A stretch of 64,000 nt of DNA from Faecalibacterium prausnitzii (GTDB lineage Bacteria > Bacillota > Clostridia > Oscillospirales > Ruminococcaceae): positions 21,675 through 85,674 of the forward strand of contig NZ_PXUP01000015.1 of NCBI RefSeq assembly GCF_003324185.1, read 5' to 3'. The first letter of the stretch is position 1. Each line of letters starts with the position of its first letter. This document shows positions 7,921 through 21,706 of the stretch, in pieces. The notes under the pieces were generated by a model. That model did no database searches, was not told where the DNA came from, and saw nothing but the letters and a program-made list of their open reading frames with translations. A program made the position numbers and the translations under genes.

Positions 7921-8553
7921 TCAGTTTCCTCCGCGCATAATGGTCATCAGCCCAAGGCCGTAGGCCTTGCCGCGCCCTATGCCCTGACACAGCAGCGCCC
8001 GGAACTGCTCTGCATCGGTCACCTGTAAAACGCCCTCGTAGGTCACTGCCAGCAGGGTCACCGGCCGGGTGCCGTGCTTGGCAAAGTGCTGCCACTGCAC
8101 CCGGGTCACGGTAAATTCCTCCTCCCGCAGGGCAAAGCCGTGCTTTTCAGCGCGCTCCAACAGCCACTGCTTCTGGTACTGTGTTGTGCAGTGTGCGGCC
8201 ACGGTCCCCCGCGCTGCGGGGTTTTGGGGGTCTTTGCAGCTTTTGGTGGGGTTTGCAGTCAGCCGAAACTGCCAGCAGCTGCCCGGCTCCACCCGCTGCA
8301 AAAGCGGGTCGTAGCTGCGGGTCTCCGCAGCCGCTCCGGTGCCAAACTGCTCCACCACGCCGGACAGCTCCGGCGCGTCCTCGCTGAGCAGCAGCAGATA
8401 CAGCCGCTCTCCCAGACGATCCAACCGCCACAGCCTGCGGCGGCGCTCCCCTGCAAAAGCGCTTTCCACTGCGCCATGCAGTTTTTGCGGTGCCGCCAGC
8501 GCAGCCATCGTGCTGCGGCGGGTGAGATCGAGTTCTACCCGTGATAAATACAT
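7921..8553 (-). CDS. cas6e: CRISPR RNA endoribonuclease Cas6e (CasE)
   Basis: Cuts the repeat hairpin of the precursor CRISPR RNA and stays bound as a Cascade subunit. 210 residues, usual length. It starts MYLSRVELDL as most Cas6e do. His26 in QKLHGAVESAF is at the position of the catalytic histidine, and the C-terminal glycine-rich loop GIGRGKAYGLGLM is the RAMP signature that contacts RNA. It is the last cas gene of the operon, 15 bases after cas5e. cas1 and cas2, which normally follow, are absent. Confidence 0.95.
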   Translation of the reverse strand: MYLSRVELDLTRRSTMAALAAPQKLHGAVESAFAGERRRRLWRLDRLGERLYLLLLSEDAPELSGVVEQFGTGAAAETRSYDPLLQRVEPGSCWQFRLTANPTKSCKDPQNPAARGTVAAHCTTQYQKQWLLERAEKHGFALREEEFTVTRVQWQHFAKHGTRPVTLLAVTYEGVLQVTDAEQFRALLCQGIGRGKAYGLGLMTIMRGGN

Positions 8554-8568
8554 TCTCTCGCCCCCTTT

Positions 8569-9231
8569 TTACAATTCCCGGAACGGATCGTGCTCCGTAG
8601 TCTCCGGGCTGTCCGGCATCTTCTGCCATAGTTCCCGTACCGAGCGGTAGCCGTACTGCCGATGATGCGGGTCAAAGCTCACCGGCACATCCCGCTGCGG
8701 AGCCGTGCCCGGCTCCAGCGGATCGGCGTCCAACAAGATCCGGCTCTGCCGTCCCGGGCACAGGGGCGGTTCCGCTTGCAGCACCTCCTGCAAGCTGCCC
8801 GGGCGTACGCCCAGACAGAGCGGCAGGGTAGGCGGGCAGCAGCGGCGGCCGAGATACAGCGGAAACGCCGGGTGCAGAAGCGCCTGCTGCAGTTGCTGCA
8901 AAAGGGCGGCATCCTCGCTTTCAATGCCGGCCAGAAACACGGCATCCTGCAAATAATGGCGGTAGGTCACATAAGAGGTCTTTTCGTCCTGCGTCTTTGC
9001 CGTGTGGTAGTCCACCAGCAGCTGCCCTTCCCGCTCCACACGGACACCGAACCGCAGCCCGGTCAGCCGGGTCAGCGCTTCGCTCTCGTCCCGCCGCAGC
9101 CCCAGAGCTGCCGCCAGCAGACCGATCACGCCGCTCTTGGTGGGTTCCCGGCCCGTCTTGCGGGTCTCAAATTTAGAGTCCGCGCCCCACGCCTGCAAAG
9201 GCGCTGCCAGCCGAAGCAACAGCGTTGCCAT
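8569..9231 (-). CDS. cas5e: Cascade subunit Cas5e (CasD)
   Basis: RAMP-fold subunit that binds the 5' handle of the crRNA in the type I-E complex. 220 residues; ATLLLRLAAPLQAWGADSKFETRKTGREPTKSGVIGLLAAALG is the standard Cas5e beginning, with the W-G and PTKSG motifs. The start codon overlaps the cas7e stop by one base (TAATG), so translation is coupled. Confidence 0.95.
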   Translation of the reverse strand: MATLLLRLAAPLQAWGADSKFETRKTGREPTKSGVIGLLAAALGLRRDESEALTRLTGLRFGVRVEREGQLLVDYHTAKTQDEKTSYVTYRHYLQDAVFLAGIESEDAALLQQLQQALLHPAFPLYLGRRCCPPTLPLCLGVRPGSLQEVLQAEPPLCPGRQSRILLDADPLEPGTAPQRDVPVSFDPHHRQYGYRSVRELWQKMPDSPETTEHDPFREL

Positions 9232-10289
9232 TACCCCACCTCATTTCCGGCAAGCGCATCCCGGACAGCCTTTTCCAGTGCGTCCAGCATCGCCTTTGCC
9301 GTCTGCGCCGGAGCCAGCACCTCCAGCCCGCTGCCCACGGTAAAGCTTTGCGCGGGAGCCTCGGCAAAGCTGCTGTACATCTGCTGCGCATACTGCGCCA
9401 GTGCCGCCTTGGAAGGTGCGGCGTAACCCTGCGCACTGCGGGGCACGGCACGCTCGAATGCGCCGCACAGGTTCACCGGCTGATCCTCCCGCAGGGTCAC
9501 ATATACCGCGTCCGGCAGAGTGCGGTTTGCAAAGGTGTTCTGCTTGCCGGTGGGCATGGAGAAGAGGAACGCCTCACCAAAGGCCCGCACCGTCTCCGCT
9601 GCCTGCGCTGCACCCAGCTGCCCGGCCAGCTCCATCACGTTCACCGTAGCATAGCGGTACAAGGTGGAGGAGTTGTACTCCACCGTGCCCAGATGGCTTG
9701 CACCGGCGTTGTCCTCTGCCTGACAGTCATCCACGGCGGTAAAGTAATCGTACTCGTTCTGCACGGCATGGGTGGAGATGCTGTGCGCCACCTGCGCAGC
9801 GGCGTCATAGTTCAGAGAAGGGTCATCTGCCACCATGCGGCCAAACAGCGCCATGTCCATCGAGGGCACTGCTTTCAGGGCATCCCGATACTGCTTTTTA
9901 TCCGCAGAGCCCTCCACAGCCAGCTCTGCCAACGCCTTTGCCTGCGCAACGCTCATGAAGAACAGTGCCTTGGTGCCCTTATCGTCGCTCTTGATGCCCG
10001 CATTCTCCAGCGCTTTCTTTGCCAGCTTGTCCGCATCCAGCTCCGGAGCCAGTGCAAGGATCTGCGCCTTCACCAGTTCTGCGGCCTTTTTGGTGCGCTT
10101 GCCCACGTCTAGCTGAGCATTCTCCGCAAAGGCTGCGCGCATGGCGTGCTTCCATGCCTGTGAGGAAACTCTGGCGCGGAGCACACCGCCGTACACTGCC
10201 GTTTTGGGGCTGCCGGTATCGTCCCGGTTGATGCAGCTGGGCGGGACGGTCTGCAAAATGTGGAAATCAACATACAGGCGCTTATTCAT
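9231..10289 (-). CDS. cas7e: Cascade backbone subunit Cas7e (CasC/Cse4)
   Basis: Six copies of this RAMP protein form the helical backbone that holds the crRNA spacer. 352 residues from the ATG at 10289, chosen over an upstream frame start at 10403 because AAAGGAGA precedes it and because Cas7e proteins begin with a strand such as LYVDFHILQTVPPSCINRDD. Other family features are GGVLRARVSSQAWKHAMR and a C-terminal GSGLEVL. It begins 3 bases after cse2 ends. Confidence 0.95.
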   Translation of the reverse strand: MNKRLYVDFHILQTVPPSCINRDDTGSPKTAVYGGVLRARVSSQAWKHAMRAAFAENAQLDVGKRTKKAAELVKAQILALAPELDADKLAKKALENAGIKSDDKGTKALFFMSVAQAKALAELAVEGSADKKQYRDALKAVPSMDMALFGRMVADDPSLNYDAAAQVAHSISTHAVQNEYDYFTAVDDCQAEDNAGASHLGTVEYNSSTLYRYATVNVMELAGQLGAAQAAETVRAFGEAFLFSMPTGKQNTFANRTLPDAVYVTLREDQPVNLCGAFERAVPRSAQGYAAPSKAALAQYAQQMYSSFAEAPAQSFTVGSGLEVLAPAQTAKAMLDALEKAVRDALAGNEVG

Positions 10290-10291
10290 GA

Positions 10292-10906
10292 TCAATTCTC
10301 CTTTTCTTTCTCTTCCGGTGCAGGCTTCGGGTCGCGGTACAGATCCTGCCCCCACCGCAGACGGACATTGGCGGGAATCTGTGCATACCGCGGGTCGGTG
10401 CATTGCAATTCATACAGGTCTGCCGCAAGCTGCGGATAGTCCAGCGGGATGCCGCCATCCTTTGCCGTGCTCAACAGCTGGATCATGCCCCGCAGATGGT
10501 GGCTGATCTCGGTAATTTCTTCTGCGGTGGCCAGCGCATTGAACCGCCGGAGCACACTGGCCTCGGTCCAGTCCTGTCCGGCACTGCTCCGCTCTGCCAG
10601 CTGCCGCACCGCACGCCCCAGCGTGTTGCCGGGGCAGTTCATGGGGCGGTCGTTCCCCTGCTGATGCATAGCATACAGGGTCAGGGCGAGGTAGACCGCC
10701 CACTCTGCCGCCGAGGGAGCACTGCGGCCCTGAAAGCTTTCCGGCATTCCCAGCAAAAAACTTCCCCACAGTTCCGGCAGCTCGCCGGGTGCGTGGCCGA
10801 TACCCCGCCGCAGCTTTGCCAGTTCTGCCCGCCGCTGGTTGTCCGGCAGAGCCTGAAGCCTGTGCAGCTGCTGCGCCGCATACAGTTTGACATCCTGTGT
10901 TTTCAT
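10292..10906 (-). CDS. cse2: Cascade small subunit Cse2 (CasB)
   Basis: Helical subunit, two copies per complex, that stabilises crRNA and target DNA. 204 residues. It shows the family pattern RRAELAKLRRGIG, AEWAVYLALTLYAMHQQG and SVLRRFNALATAEEITEISHHLRGMIQLL, ending in a charged tail. The gene lies 12 bases after cse1 and 2 bases before cas7e. Confidence 0.93.
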   Translation of the reverse strand: MKTQDVKLYAAQQLHRLQALPDNQRRAELAKLRRGIGHAPGELPELWGSFLLGMPESFQGRSAPSAAEWAVYLALTLYAMHQQGNDRPMNCPGNTLGRAVRQLAERSSAGQDWTEASVLRRFNALATAEEITEISHHLRGMIQLLSTAKDGGIPLDYPQLAADLYELQCTDPRYAQIPANVRLRWGQDLYRDPKPAPEEKEKEN

Positions 10907-10918
10907 ACAACTCCCCCT

Positions 10919-15513
<4,595 letters not shown>

Positions 15514-15550
15514 AACCGCCCCGGCTTCCATTGCGGAAACCGGGGCGGTT
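15514..15550 (-). terminator. Island boundary hairpin, copy 2
   Basis: AACCGCCCCGG (15514-15524) pairs with CCGGGGCGGTT (15540-15550), with the same loop as copy 1. It ends the unit closed by the XRE gene, before the cas3 promoter region. Confidence 0.8.
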
Positions 15551-15616
15551 CATTCTGTTTATTGGTGTTCTTTCAGACACTCAATGCCTACCAACTGGCA
15601 TTCAGTTTTTGAAGTT

Positions 15617-15979
15617 TTAGTCATATCTGTATTTAGAGGACTTTCCGTACACTTTTCGGAGCGATTTTTTCAGGCTGACCACCGTTTCTTTGATGATCTT
15701 TGCCTCATCGGCGGAGCAATCTGCAAGCTGTTCGGTCATCCAGCTGTCGAACACCGGCTTTGCTTTTTTGATCTCGATACACAGCAGCTCGTCCGCCGAA
15801 CAGTCCAGCGCGTTGATGATGTCGATCAGCGTTTTCAGGCTGGGCACGGAGTTGCCCGTCTCGATATGGCTGATGTGCGTGACCACAACGCCGACCTCAT
15901 TGGCCAGCTGTTCCTGCGTCATGCCCTTTGCAAGGCGGCAGGCACGGATGCGTTTTCCGATGTCGGCGTAGTCCACCAT
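15617..15979 (-). CDS. XRE-family transcriptional regulator (copy A)
   Basis: 120 residues. N-terminal helix-turn-helix of the Cro/C1 type: IGKRIRACRLAKGMTQEQLANEVGVVVTHISHIETGNSVPSLKTLIDIINAL (about 7-58), followed by a short helical tail. It differs from the copy at 40768 at only 3 of 120 positions (residue 2 and two near the C-terminus), and about 85 bp of upstream DNA are also similar. It closes the dynamin-like operon on the 3' side but has its own upstream region, so it may be expressed separately. DNA binding is by family; the target is unknown. Confidence 0.88.
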   Translation of the reverse strand: MVDYADIGKRIRACRLAKGMTQEQLANEVGVVVTHISHIETGNSVPSLKTLIDIINALDCSADELLCIEIKKAKPVFDSWMTEQLADCSADEAKIIKETVVSLKKSLRKVYGKSSKYRYD

Positions 15980-16102
15980 AGTACAAGCACCCTCCGTTTT
16001 GTGAAGTGATACTTGTATTGTATGTGCAATCGACCGGGATTGTAATAACCTGAAAGTGCAGTGGACCGATAAAGTATTTTCAAAAAACGCATCAGCAGAT
16101 GC

Positions 16103-17476
16103 TCAAGGCATAAAGTTGAGGTACAGAAGGAGCGCGATGCCCAGAAAATTCACGATACCAAACGCCAGCGAGGTGCCCAGCAGCAGCTTGTATTTCTGCA
16201 CTGCGAACTGCTGCTGCGTCTTTTGGTATTCTGCCAGCTCTGCCTTTGCATCATCGCGGTACTCCGTCATCTGGGTATCGCTGTCGCCCAGTGCTGTAAG
16301 CAACTGCTGCTCCAGCGCTGCAACTCTTTCCAGCACAGCCTTTTGATCGGCATCATTCTGCCTTGTAAGCTGGGCAGCGCTTTTCGCAAGGCTGCCGCAC
16401 AGGTCATTCTTGAGCGTTCCCAGATGGCTCGTCAGGCTGCTTTCCAGCGTTTCGCTCTGGACGGTGAGTGTTTCCTGTATGCCAGCGTGGTACTCCGTCA
16501 TCCGGGTGCTGCTGTTGCCAAGTGCTGTGAGCAGCTGCTGCTCCAGCGCTGCAACTCTTTTCAGCACAATCTTTTGGTCGGCATCGCTCTGCTGCGTAAG
16601 CAGGGCAGTGTTTTCCGCAAGGCTCCCGCACAGGGCATTCTGAAGCGTTTCCAGATGGCTCGTCAGGCTGCTTTCCAGCGTTTCGTTCTGGGCGGTGAGT
16701 GTTTTCTGTATGCCAGCGTGGTACTCCGTCATCCGGGTGCTACTGTTGCCAAGTGCTGTGAGCAGCTGCTGCTCCAGCGTTGCAACTCTTTCCAGCACAA
16801 TCTTTTGGTCGGCATCGCTTTGCTCCGTAAGTTGGGCGGTGTTTTTCGCAAGGCTGCCGCACAAGGCATCCTGAAGCGTTCCCAAATGGCCTATCAGGCT
16901 GGTTTCCAGCGTTTCGCTCTGGGCGGTGAGTGTTTCCTGTATGCCAGCGTGGTACTCCGTCATCTGGGTGCTGCTGTTACCCACCGCTGTGAGCAGCTGC
17001 TGCTCCAGCGCTGCAACTCTTTCCAGCACAATCTTTTGGTCAGCATCACTTTGCTCCGTAAGTTGGGCGGTGTTTTCCGCAAGACTCCCGCACAGGGCAT
17101 CCTGAAGCATTCCCAGATGGCTCGTCAGGCTGGTTTCCAGCGTTTCGTTCTGGTCGGTGAGCTTGTCCTCCAGTTCAAGATCTTCAAACTTCTCCTCAAG
17201 ATTATTTAGTGCCCCTGACATCGCATCCACTGTCTTTTTCTGCGTGCCAAGCGCCCAAAGCACATCATTCAACCTGCCATTTGTGCCGTCAAGTTTGGGT
17301 TTAAGGTCATTCTTGAGCGTATCTATTTGTGTTTCTTCATCGGATTTGATCTTCGATTCAGCTTCCTTCAGCTCTTTGCCCAGCGGGTCGACCACATAAT
17401 CATTGAACAGTTTTCTGACCTGCTCCACGGATCCCTGATCCAGCTCCACTTCAGGTTTTTCCAGCACTGATTTCAT
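16103..17476 (-). CDS. Tandem-repeat coiled-coil protein with C-terminal membrane anchor
   Basis: 457 residues; no known family recognised. Residues about 1-110 are charged helix. Then come four near-identical 77-residue units, each of the form QxETLExSLxxHLxxLxxxLCGSLAxxxAxLTxQxDADQK followed by VLxRVAxLEQQLLTAxGxSxTxMTEY. 77 is a multiple of 7 and 11, as expected for a continuous coiled coil. The end is a hydrophobic segment LLLGTSLAFGIVNFLGIALLLYL, predicting a tail-anchored rod facing the cytoplasm. The start at 17476 is chosen because TTGGAGG precedes it; it overlaps the upstream GTPase gene by 26 bases. A role as tether or sensor for the GTPases is inference from the operon only. Confidence 0.8.
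   Translation of the reverse strand: MKSVLEKPEVELDQGSVEQVRKLFNDYVVDPLGKELKEAESKIKSDEETQIDTLKNDLKPKLDGTNGRLNDVLWALGTQKKTVDAMSGALNNLEEKFEDLELEDKLTDQNETLETSLTSHLGMLQDALCGSLAENTAQLTEQSDADQKIVLERVAALEQQLLTAVGNSSTQMTEYHAGIQETLTAQSETLETSLIGHLGTLQDALCGSLAKNTAQLTEQSDADQKIVLERVATLEQQLLTALGNSSTRMTEYHAGIQKTLTAQNETLESSLTSHLETLQNALCGSLAENTALLTQQSDADQKIVLKRVAALEQQLLTALGNSSTRMTEYHAGIQETLTVQSETLESSLTSHLGTLKNDLCGSLAKSAAQLTRQNDADQKAVLERVAALEQQLLTALGDSDTQMTEYRDDAKAELAEYQKTQQQFAVQKYKLLLGTSLAFGIVNFLGIALLLYLNFMP
16229..17152. repeat. Four tandem 231-bp direct repeats inside the coiled-coil gene
   Basis: The landmark TCCAGCG recurs at 16311, 16542, 16773 and 17004, an exact 231-bp period. Units are highly similar in DNA, so copy number may vary by recombination; the 3'-most protein unit is the most diverged. 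Confidence 0.93.
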
Positions 17477-19490
17477 CCTGACATCCTCCAATCGCAGCCT
17501 TATAATCTTCCTCCAGCATTCCCAGCAGCAGGATCAGCTTGGTCTTTTCGGCAACACCCGGGGTCTGACGGATACGCCGTACGATCCCAGCATACTGCTC
17601 TGTGTACGCTTCTTTGGCTATCCGGCGGTAATCCTCCAGATTTTCTCTGTCCTGCCGGATCTCCTCAACAATGTGTTCCCGGGCTTTTTCCAGCACAGCC
17701 TTCTGCGCCTCTAAGGTGCTTTTCCGGGCCTTTGCATCATCGGCTTTTTTTCTTTTTTCTGCCAACAGCTGCTGGCCCTGCCGTTCCAGACGTTCCTCAT
17801 TGCAGAGGACTTTTTCAAGCTCACCAAGCCATGTTGTTTCGTATTTCAGCAGCTCCTTTGCCACCTTTTCTACGATCTCGCCGTTCAGCTCCCGCACATC
17901 CTCAAGCCAGACCTTTTCTCTGTGGAACAGCGACTGTTTGGGGTAGTACTCCTGATAAAAGTCCTCGTGGATGTCCTGCTCCAGCTTCTGCCAAAGCGCG
18001 TTTTTATTGTAGGATACCGACATCCCGGCATCCTTCAGTATCTTGACATATTGATCCAGATAGCCTTCATCCCCGGACACTTTCTCGCGCAGGTAATCAA
18101 GGAGCGCCGCAAACACCTTCCGGTCTGAGTCATTCTGCCTGAGCGCACTGACACGGTCCACAAGATAGCGGCCGCCGCCGGAGGTTCTGAACAGATGCTC
18201 ATCCTTGATCAGCGTATCGATCTTCTCGTTCAGCTTCGGCTTGCAGCATTTCCCGAACCGTTCTACACAGCCCGTAAGCATATTCTTTGCCGCTTGCAGC
18301 CCTTTGATCTTCCGCAGACGTTCCTCCCGGTCTGTCTGCTTATCTCCGGTGGTCTCACTTTTTATAAAATCCTCGCTTTGCTTTATGATATTCTCCTCGG
18401 CCTTGATCTCCTTTTCCTTTTTATCAAGCTGCCCGTCGCTTTCTGCCAGCCTGCTTTTCTCGGCGATCTTCAGTTCCCCTTGCAACCGCTGAAGCGCTGC
18501 CTGAAAGCGCTGTCCCTCCCGCTGTTGGATGCTTTGCCGCAGTTCCTGAAGGATACGGTCCCGGGTTTCGGTCATCTCCTTCCGGTCTTCTTCCTCCAGA
18601 CTCTCGCACAGCTTTTGGAACGAGTCCGCCAGCTCTACGGGAAACACCTCCACCTTGCTGGTCTCGCCCAGATATTTTCCGGTTTCGGTTTTATACGTTT
18701 CCATTACAAAGTCATAAAAACTTTTTTCGCGTTGCTGACGCGGCTTTTTAAAGTAATCCTTGACTGTTCCCAGCGAGAACGCCTTGGTCGCCGCCACGAT
18801 GTACTGCCCCGGCTTGTCCCGCCAGTACGGTTCCAGACCGTCCTGCACCTCCAGCGACTGGATGGTATTTGCCGTACATACCACAAGGCACACCTGTGCA
18901 ACCGGCAGATACCTGCGCATCAACTTTTGCACATGAGCGGCCTCGCCCTCCGTTTTGCTGCCAACGCCGGGCAGATCCATCACATATAGATTTTCTGCCG
19001 CAGTTTTCGCTGTAAAAAACTTCCGCGGGATATCAATATGCAGGACACTGCGCGCGGATTCTCTGTTTTTTACCACCCGGCTGCGCACCTCTATAAGCTT
19101 TGCCTCCAGCTCTTTTTCGTCGCTGAAAAAGAGCTTTTCCGAAACTTTGCCCGGCTCATCCTCCACCGCAAGCGCATACTGCTCTGTATCGGAGCGGGCG
19201 TAGAGGATGGCAGTAGAGGTAGACGAGTTGCCCCGCGTGATCTCCTTGGTGCGCAAGGTCTGGCTGACCTTCTGGAAACAATCGTCGTCATCCCGTATCC
19301 CGATCAGCTTCAGGATCAGGCTGGTCTTGCCGATCTGGGAGGGGCCGTAAACAACGACCAGATAGCTTTCCTGCATTCCATCGTATTGCAAAAACGCGTT
19401 GTCCCGCGCCGTCAGCAAGCTGGCCTTTATCCGGTCAAATGCGTTCTTCTGCCAAAAGTTTCTTTCCTTAAAAAGTTCCTCACATCGCAT
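17451..19490 (-). CDS. Dynamin-like GTPase, second of a tandem pair
   Basis: 679 residues. GTPase motifs: P-loop GPSQIGKTS (49-57), switch I region with a conserved-type threonine (GNSSTSTAIL), G3 DLPGVG (172-177) and a G4-like ATKA near 232. The rest is long charged helices, as in bacterial dynamin-like proteins and the LeoBC partner of Eleos defence systems. The ATG at 19490 overlaps the upstream GTPase stop by 11 bases, so the pair is translationally coupled. A partner in membrane remodelling or surveillance is inferred from the family; the specific function is not known. Confidence 0.8.
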   Translation of the reverse strand: MRCEELFKERNFWQKNAFDRIKASLLTARDNAFLQYDGMQESYLVVVYGPSQIGKTSLILKLIGIRDDDDCFQKVSQTLRTKEITRGNSSTSTAILYARSDTEQYALAVEDEPGKVSEKLFFSDEKELEAKLIEVRSRVVKNRESARSVLHIDIPRKFFTAKTAAENLYVMDLPGVGSKTEGEAAHVQKLMRRYLPVAQVCLVVCTANTIQSLEVQDGLEPYWRDKPGQYIVAATKAFSLGTVKDYFKKPRQQREKSFYDFVMETYKTETGKYLGETSKVEVFPVELADSFQKLCESLEEEDRKEMTETRDRILQELRQSIQQREGQRFQAALQRLQGELKIAEKSRLAESDGQLDKKEKEIKAEENIIKQSEDFIKSETTGDKQTDREERLRKIKGLQAAKNMLTGCVERFGKCCKPKLNEKIDTLIKDEHLFRTSGGGRYLVDRVSALRQNDSDRKVFAALLDYLREKVSGDEGYLDQYVKILKDAGMSVSYNKNALWQKLEQDIHEDFYQEYYPKQSLFHREKVWLEDVRELNGEIVEKVAKELLKYETTWLGELEKVLCNEERLERQGQQLLAEKRKKADDAKARKSTLEAQKAVLEKAREHIVEEIRQDRENLEDYRRIAKEAYTEQYAGIVRRIRQTPGVAEKTKLILLLGMLEEDYKAAIGGCQDEISAGKT

Positions 19491-21687
19491 AAAGCGCCTC
19501 TCTGGATCTGGCCGAGATCGTTTGCAGCAGTTCCAAAGCAGCATCCACCTGCGCCTTGGCGTTATACGCTTTCATAGGCTTTTTCACATCGCCGTTCCGA
19601 TCCTCGAGGTTATTTTGGATGGTGTCCCGCAGCCTTGCCATCTGCTTGTCGAAGCGCTTCAGCTCCTCTTCCTTCAGTGCCGTATAGATCGAGTCGATCG
19701 CGGTGTTCGCCCTTCTCAGATTCTCGCACTGCACCCCGGAAAGATCCCGCAGGGCTGCAATCCCGCTGCCGCCCGCGATCAGCGCCATAGCTACAGCACC
19801 CACTACCGGTACCGAAACGCCAAAGGAGGCTGCGATCTGCGGGATCATGTTGATGGTCGCATCGCCCAGCATATCCATACCTGCCATGCCGCCCAGACCA
19901 ACGGCGAATTTCCCCATAGAGGAGCTGTTCATTTTGGCGGGACGGCGGAACAGCTTATCTATACCGGTGCGCTTGGAGGCATCTGCCATATCCTTAAAGC
20001 CTGCTCCCGTTGTTCCGAGATCCACAAAGAGCTTCCATGCCTCTTGTGCACCATTCTGGATATGGTCCATTTCCAGTTTGCTTTCGCTGGGCGTGTAGCC
20101 CTCCACCTGTCTTCCTTCCGTACTGCACACCATTGCCAGATCATCGCTGCTCAGCACGCCATAATAATAAACGGCAATATCCACCAGCGCGCTCATCAGC
20201 CTTCTGGTGTTTTGGGTTTGGATCTCGTAGTCCTTTGGGGGCTGCTGGCTGACCAGTGCACAGACATCATTCGTCAGCTGAAGGCTCTTTTCGCCCCCTG
20301 CCTTCAGAGCCTTTTTACTGTCCTTGTTCTCACTCTCAAGCAGCCGCTGAAGGTCAGTTTTTTTCTGCGGAGTATCCAGCGCTTTCATCGTGGTCGCCAG
20401 TGCGCTCAGCATACACTGATCCGACAGATATTTCGGCTGATCCGATGCACCGTCCCACACCTGTAACGAGCGCATCACATTCTTGCGTGCCGCCTGAACG
20501 TCTTTGATGCTGTTTCCTCTGGTGAAGATCATCGAGATAAGGCTTCGTCCCTTTTCCTTGTTGCTGTTCAGAATGTTCTCCATCTGCCGCTTGCTCTCGC
20601 CGGCACCCTTCTCAAACTCTTTTTCCAGCACCTCTTCATATTCTTTGCGCTTTTTTGCAAGCGCTAAGTCAAAATAGTTCAGGATGGTGTTATCCTTGTA
20701 GTCCGCAACAGCTGCGCTGTCGTCGCTTTTCAGTACTTCCTTGATGGAATACAGGGTATCCTTGATATGCTCCACTTCCTCATACAGGTAGCGGGTATTA
20801 TCGCGGGCAGACTGATCCGTAGTGCTGGCGTACCGCTCAATGGCATTTTTCAGCTTTTCGATCCATGCCTCGTTCTTTTTCTCGTCATCATACTGTCCGG
20901 TACAGACCACGCGGTCCGCATTTGCCTGTGGGATCTCCAGCGCCTTGATGCAGGACTGCCGCACCTCCTCGTTGTCGTCCTTGCTGGCATCCGACTGGGT
21001 AATGGCGTAAATGATATTGTTGCCGAACCGATCCGTCAGCTTTTTCAGCTGCTCAAAGTTATCCCCCTGCGAGAAACGGGACTCGTCGAACGCAAAGACC
21101 GCTGCATCCGAAGAGTTGACCGCAAAGTTGATCAACTCCCGCCAGTAGTCGTTATTTTTTTCAAAGCCGGGCAGCAGCATAAAGGAAACCGCCGAGTTAT
21201 GCGTATGGCGATAGGGCACAAACATCTCCAGATACAGGATACTGTTGTCCTCACCTTTGGAGGCGTGGGCAAACTCGTTTGCCTCCATCCTGCACTCCAC
21301 AGCCGCATACTCTCCCGCCTCGTTCTTCTGGACGCGGATCGCATTCATGACCGGCGCAGTCACATCCGTCTCCGTGATCAGCACAGGGATGCGCTCGCCG
21401 CGGCCCAGCTCGATGCTCAGCGCATCGTCCTTCAGGCCGTAAAAGTTCTTCATCAGGGTAGTCTTGCCCGCGCCCTGCATACCCGCAACGCAGATCAGCG
21501 TTTTGTTCTCCATCAGAGAGGCGATCTTCAGTTTCCGAATGGAGTTTTCCAACTCCTTAGCTTTCTCATAAGCCTGTTTCAGTGCTGTATCGTCCCGCAG
21601 TTCATCCGTATAGGTCAGGATCTTCAGGCAGTACTTCGTAAGTTCATTCACCTCATAGGGGCTGATCATCGATTTCTGGGCACTCAT
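19480..21687 (-). CDS. Dynamin-like GTPase with membrane-insertion segment, first of a tandem pair
   Basis: 735 residues. P-loop GMQGAGKTT (69-77), threonine-rich switch I (LITETDVTAPV), G3-like LLPGFEKN and G4-like TQSD. Near residues 610-680 there is a long hydrophobic stretch (FAVGLGGMAGMDMLG, then IPQIAASFGVSVPVVGAVAM), the usual membrane paddle position of bacterial dynamin-like proteins. Tandem dynamins that act as a pair are known from cyanobacteria and from defence systems such as Eleos. It follows the 108-residue gene by 19 bases. Confidence 0.82.
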   Translation of the reverse strand: MSAQKSMISPYEVNELTKYCLKILTYTDELRDDTALKQAYEKAKELENSIRKLKIASLMENKTLICVAGMQGAGKTTLMKNFYGLKDDALSIELGRGERIPVLITETDVTAPVMNAIRVQKNEAGEYAAVECRMEANEFAHASKGEDNSILYLEMFVPYRHTHNSAVSFMLLPGFEKNNDYWRELINFAVNSSDAAVFAFDESRFSQGDNFEQLKKLTDRFGNNIIYAITQSDASKDDNEEVRQSCIKALEIPQANADRVVCTGQYDDEKKNEAWIEKLKNAIERYASTTDQSARDNTRYLYEEVEHIKDTLYSIKEVLKSDDSAAVADYKDNTILNYFDLALAKKRKEYEEVLEKEFEKGAGESKRQMENILNSNKEKGRSLISMIFTRGNSIKDVQAARKNVMRSLQVWDGASDQPKYLSDQCMLSALATTMKALDTPQKKTDLQRLLESENKDSKKALKAGGEKSLQLTNDVCALVSQQPPKDYEIQTQNTRRLMSALVDIAVYYYGVLSSDDLAMVCSTEGRQVEGYTPSESKLEMDHIQNGAQEAWKLFVDLGTTGAGFKDMADASKRTGIDKLFRRPAKMNSSSMGKFAVGLGGMAGMDMLGDATINMIPQIAASFGVSVPVVGAVAMALIAGGSGIAALRDLSGVQCENLRRANTAIDSIYTALKEEELKRFDKQMARLRDTIQNNLEDRNGDVKKPMKAYNAKAQVDAALELLQTISARSREALYAM

Positions 21688-21706
21688 TTTACTTCCTCCG
21701 TTCTAT

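Noticed and set aside
6917..7963. Plus-strand frame of 348 codons across the CRISPR array
   Set aside because: Created by the periodic repeats; the recurring ITPAYAGK-like peptide is the translated CRISPR repeat.
15559..15624. 21-codon frame after XRE copy A beginning MTKTSKTE
   Set aside because: The equivalent frame after copy B stops after 7 codons, so it is not conserved.
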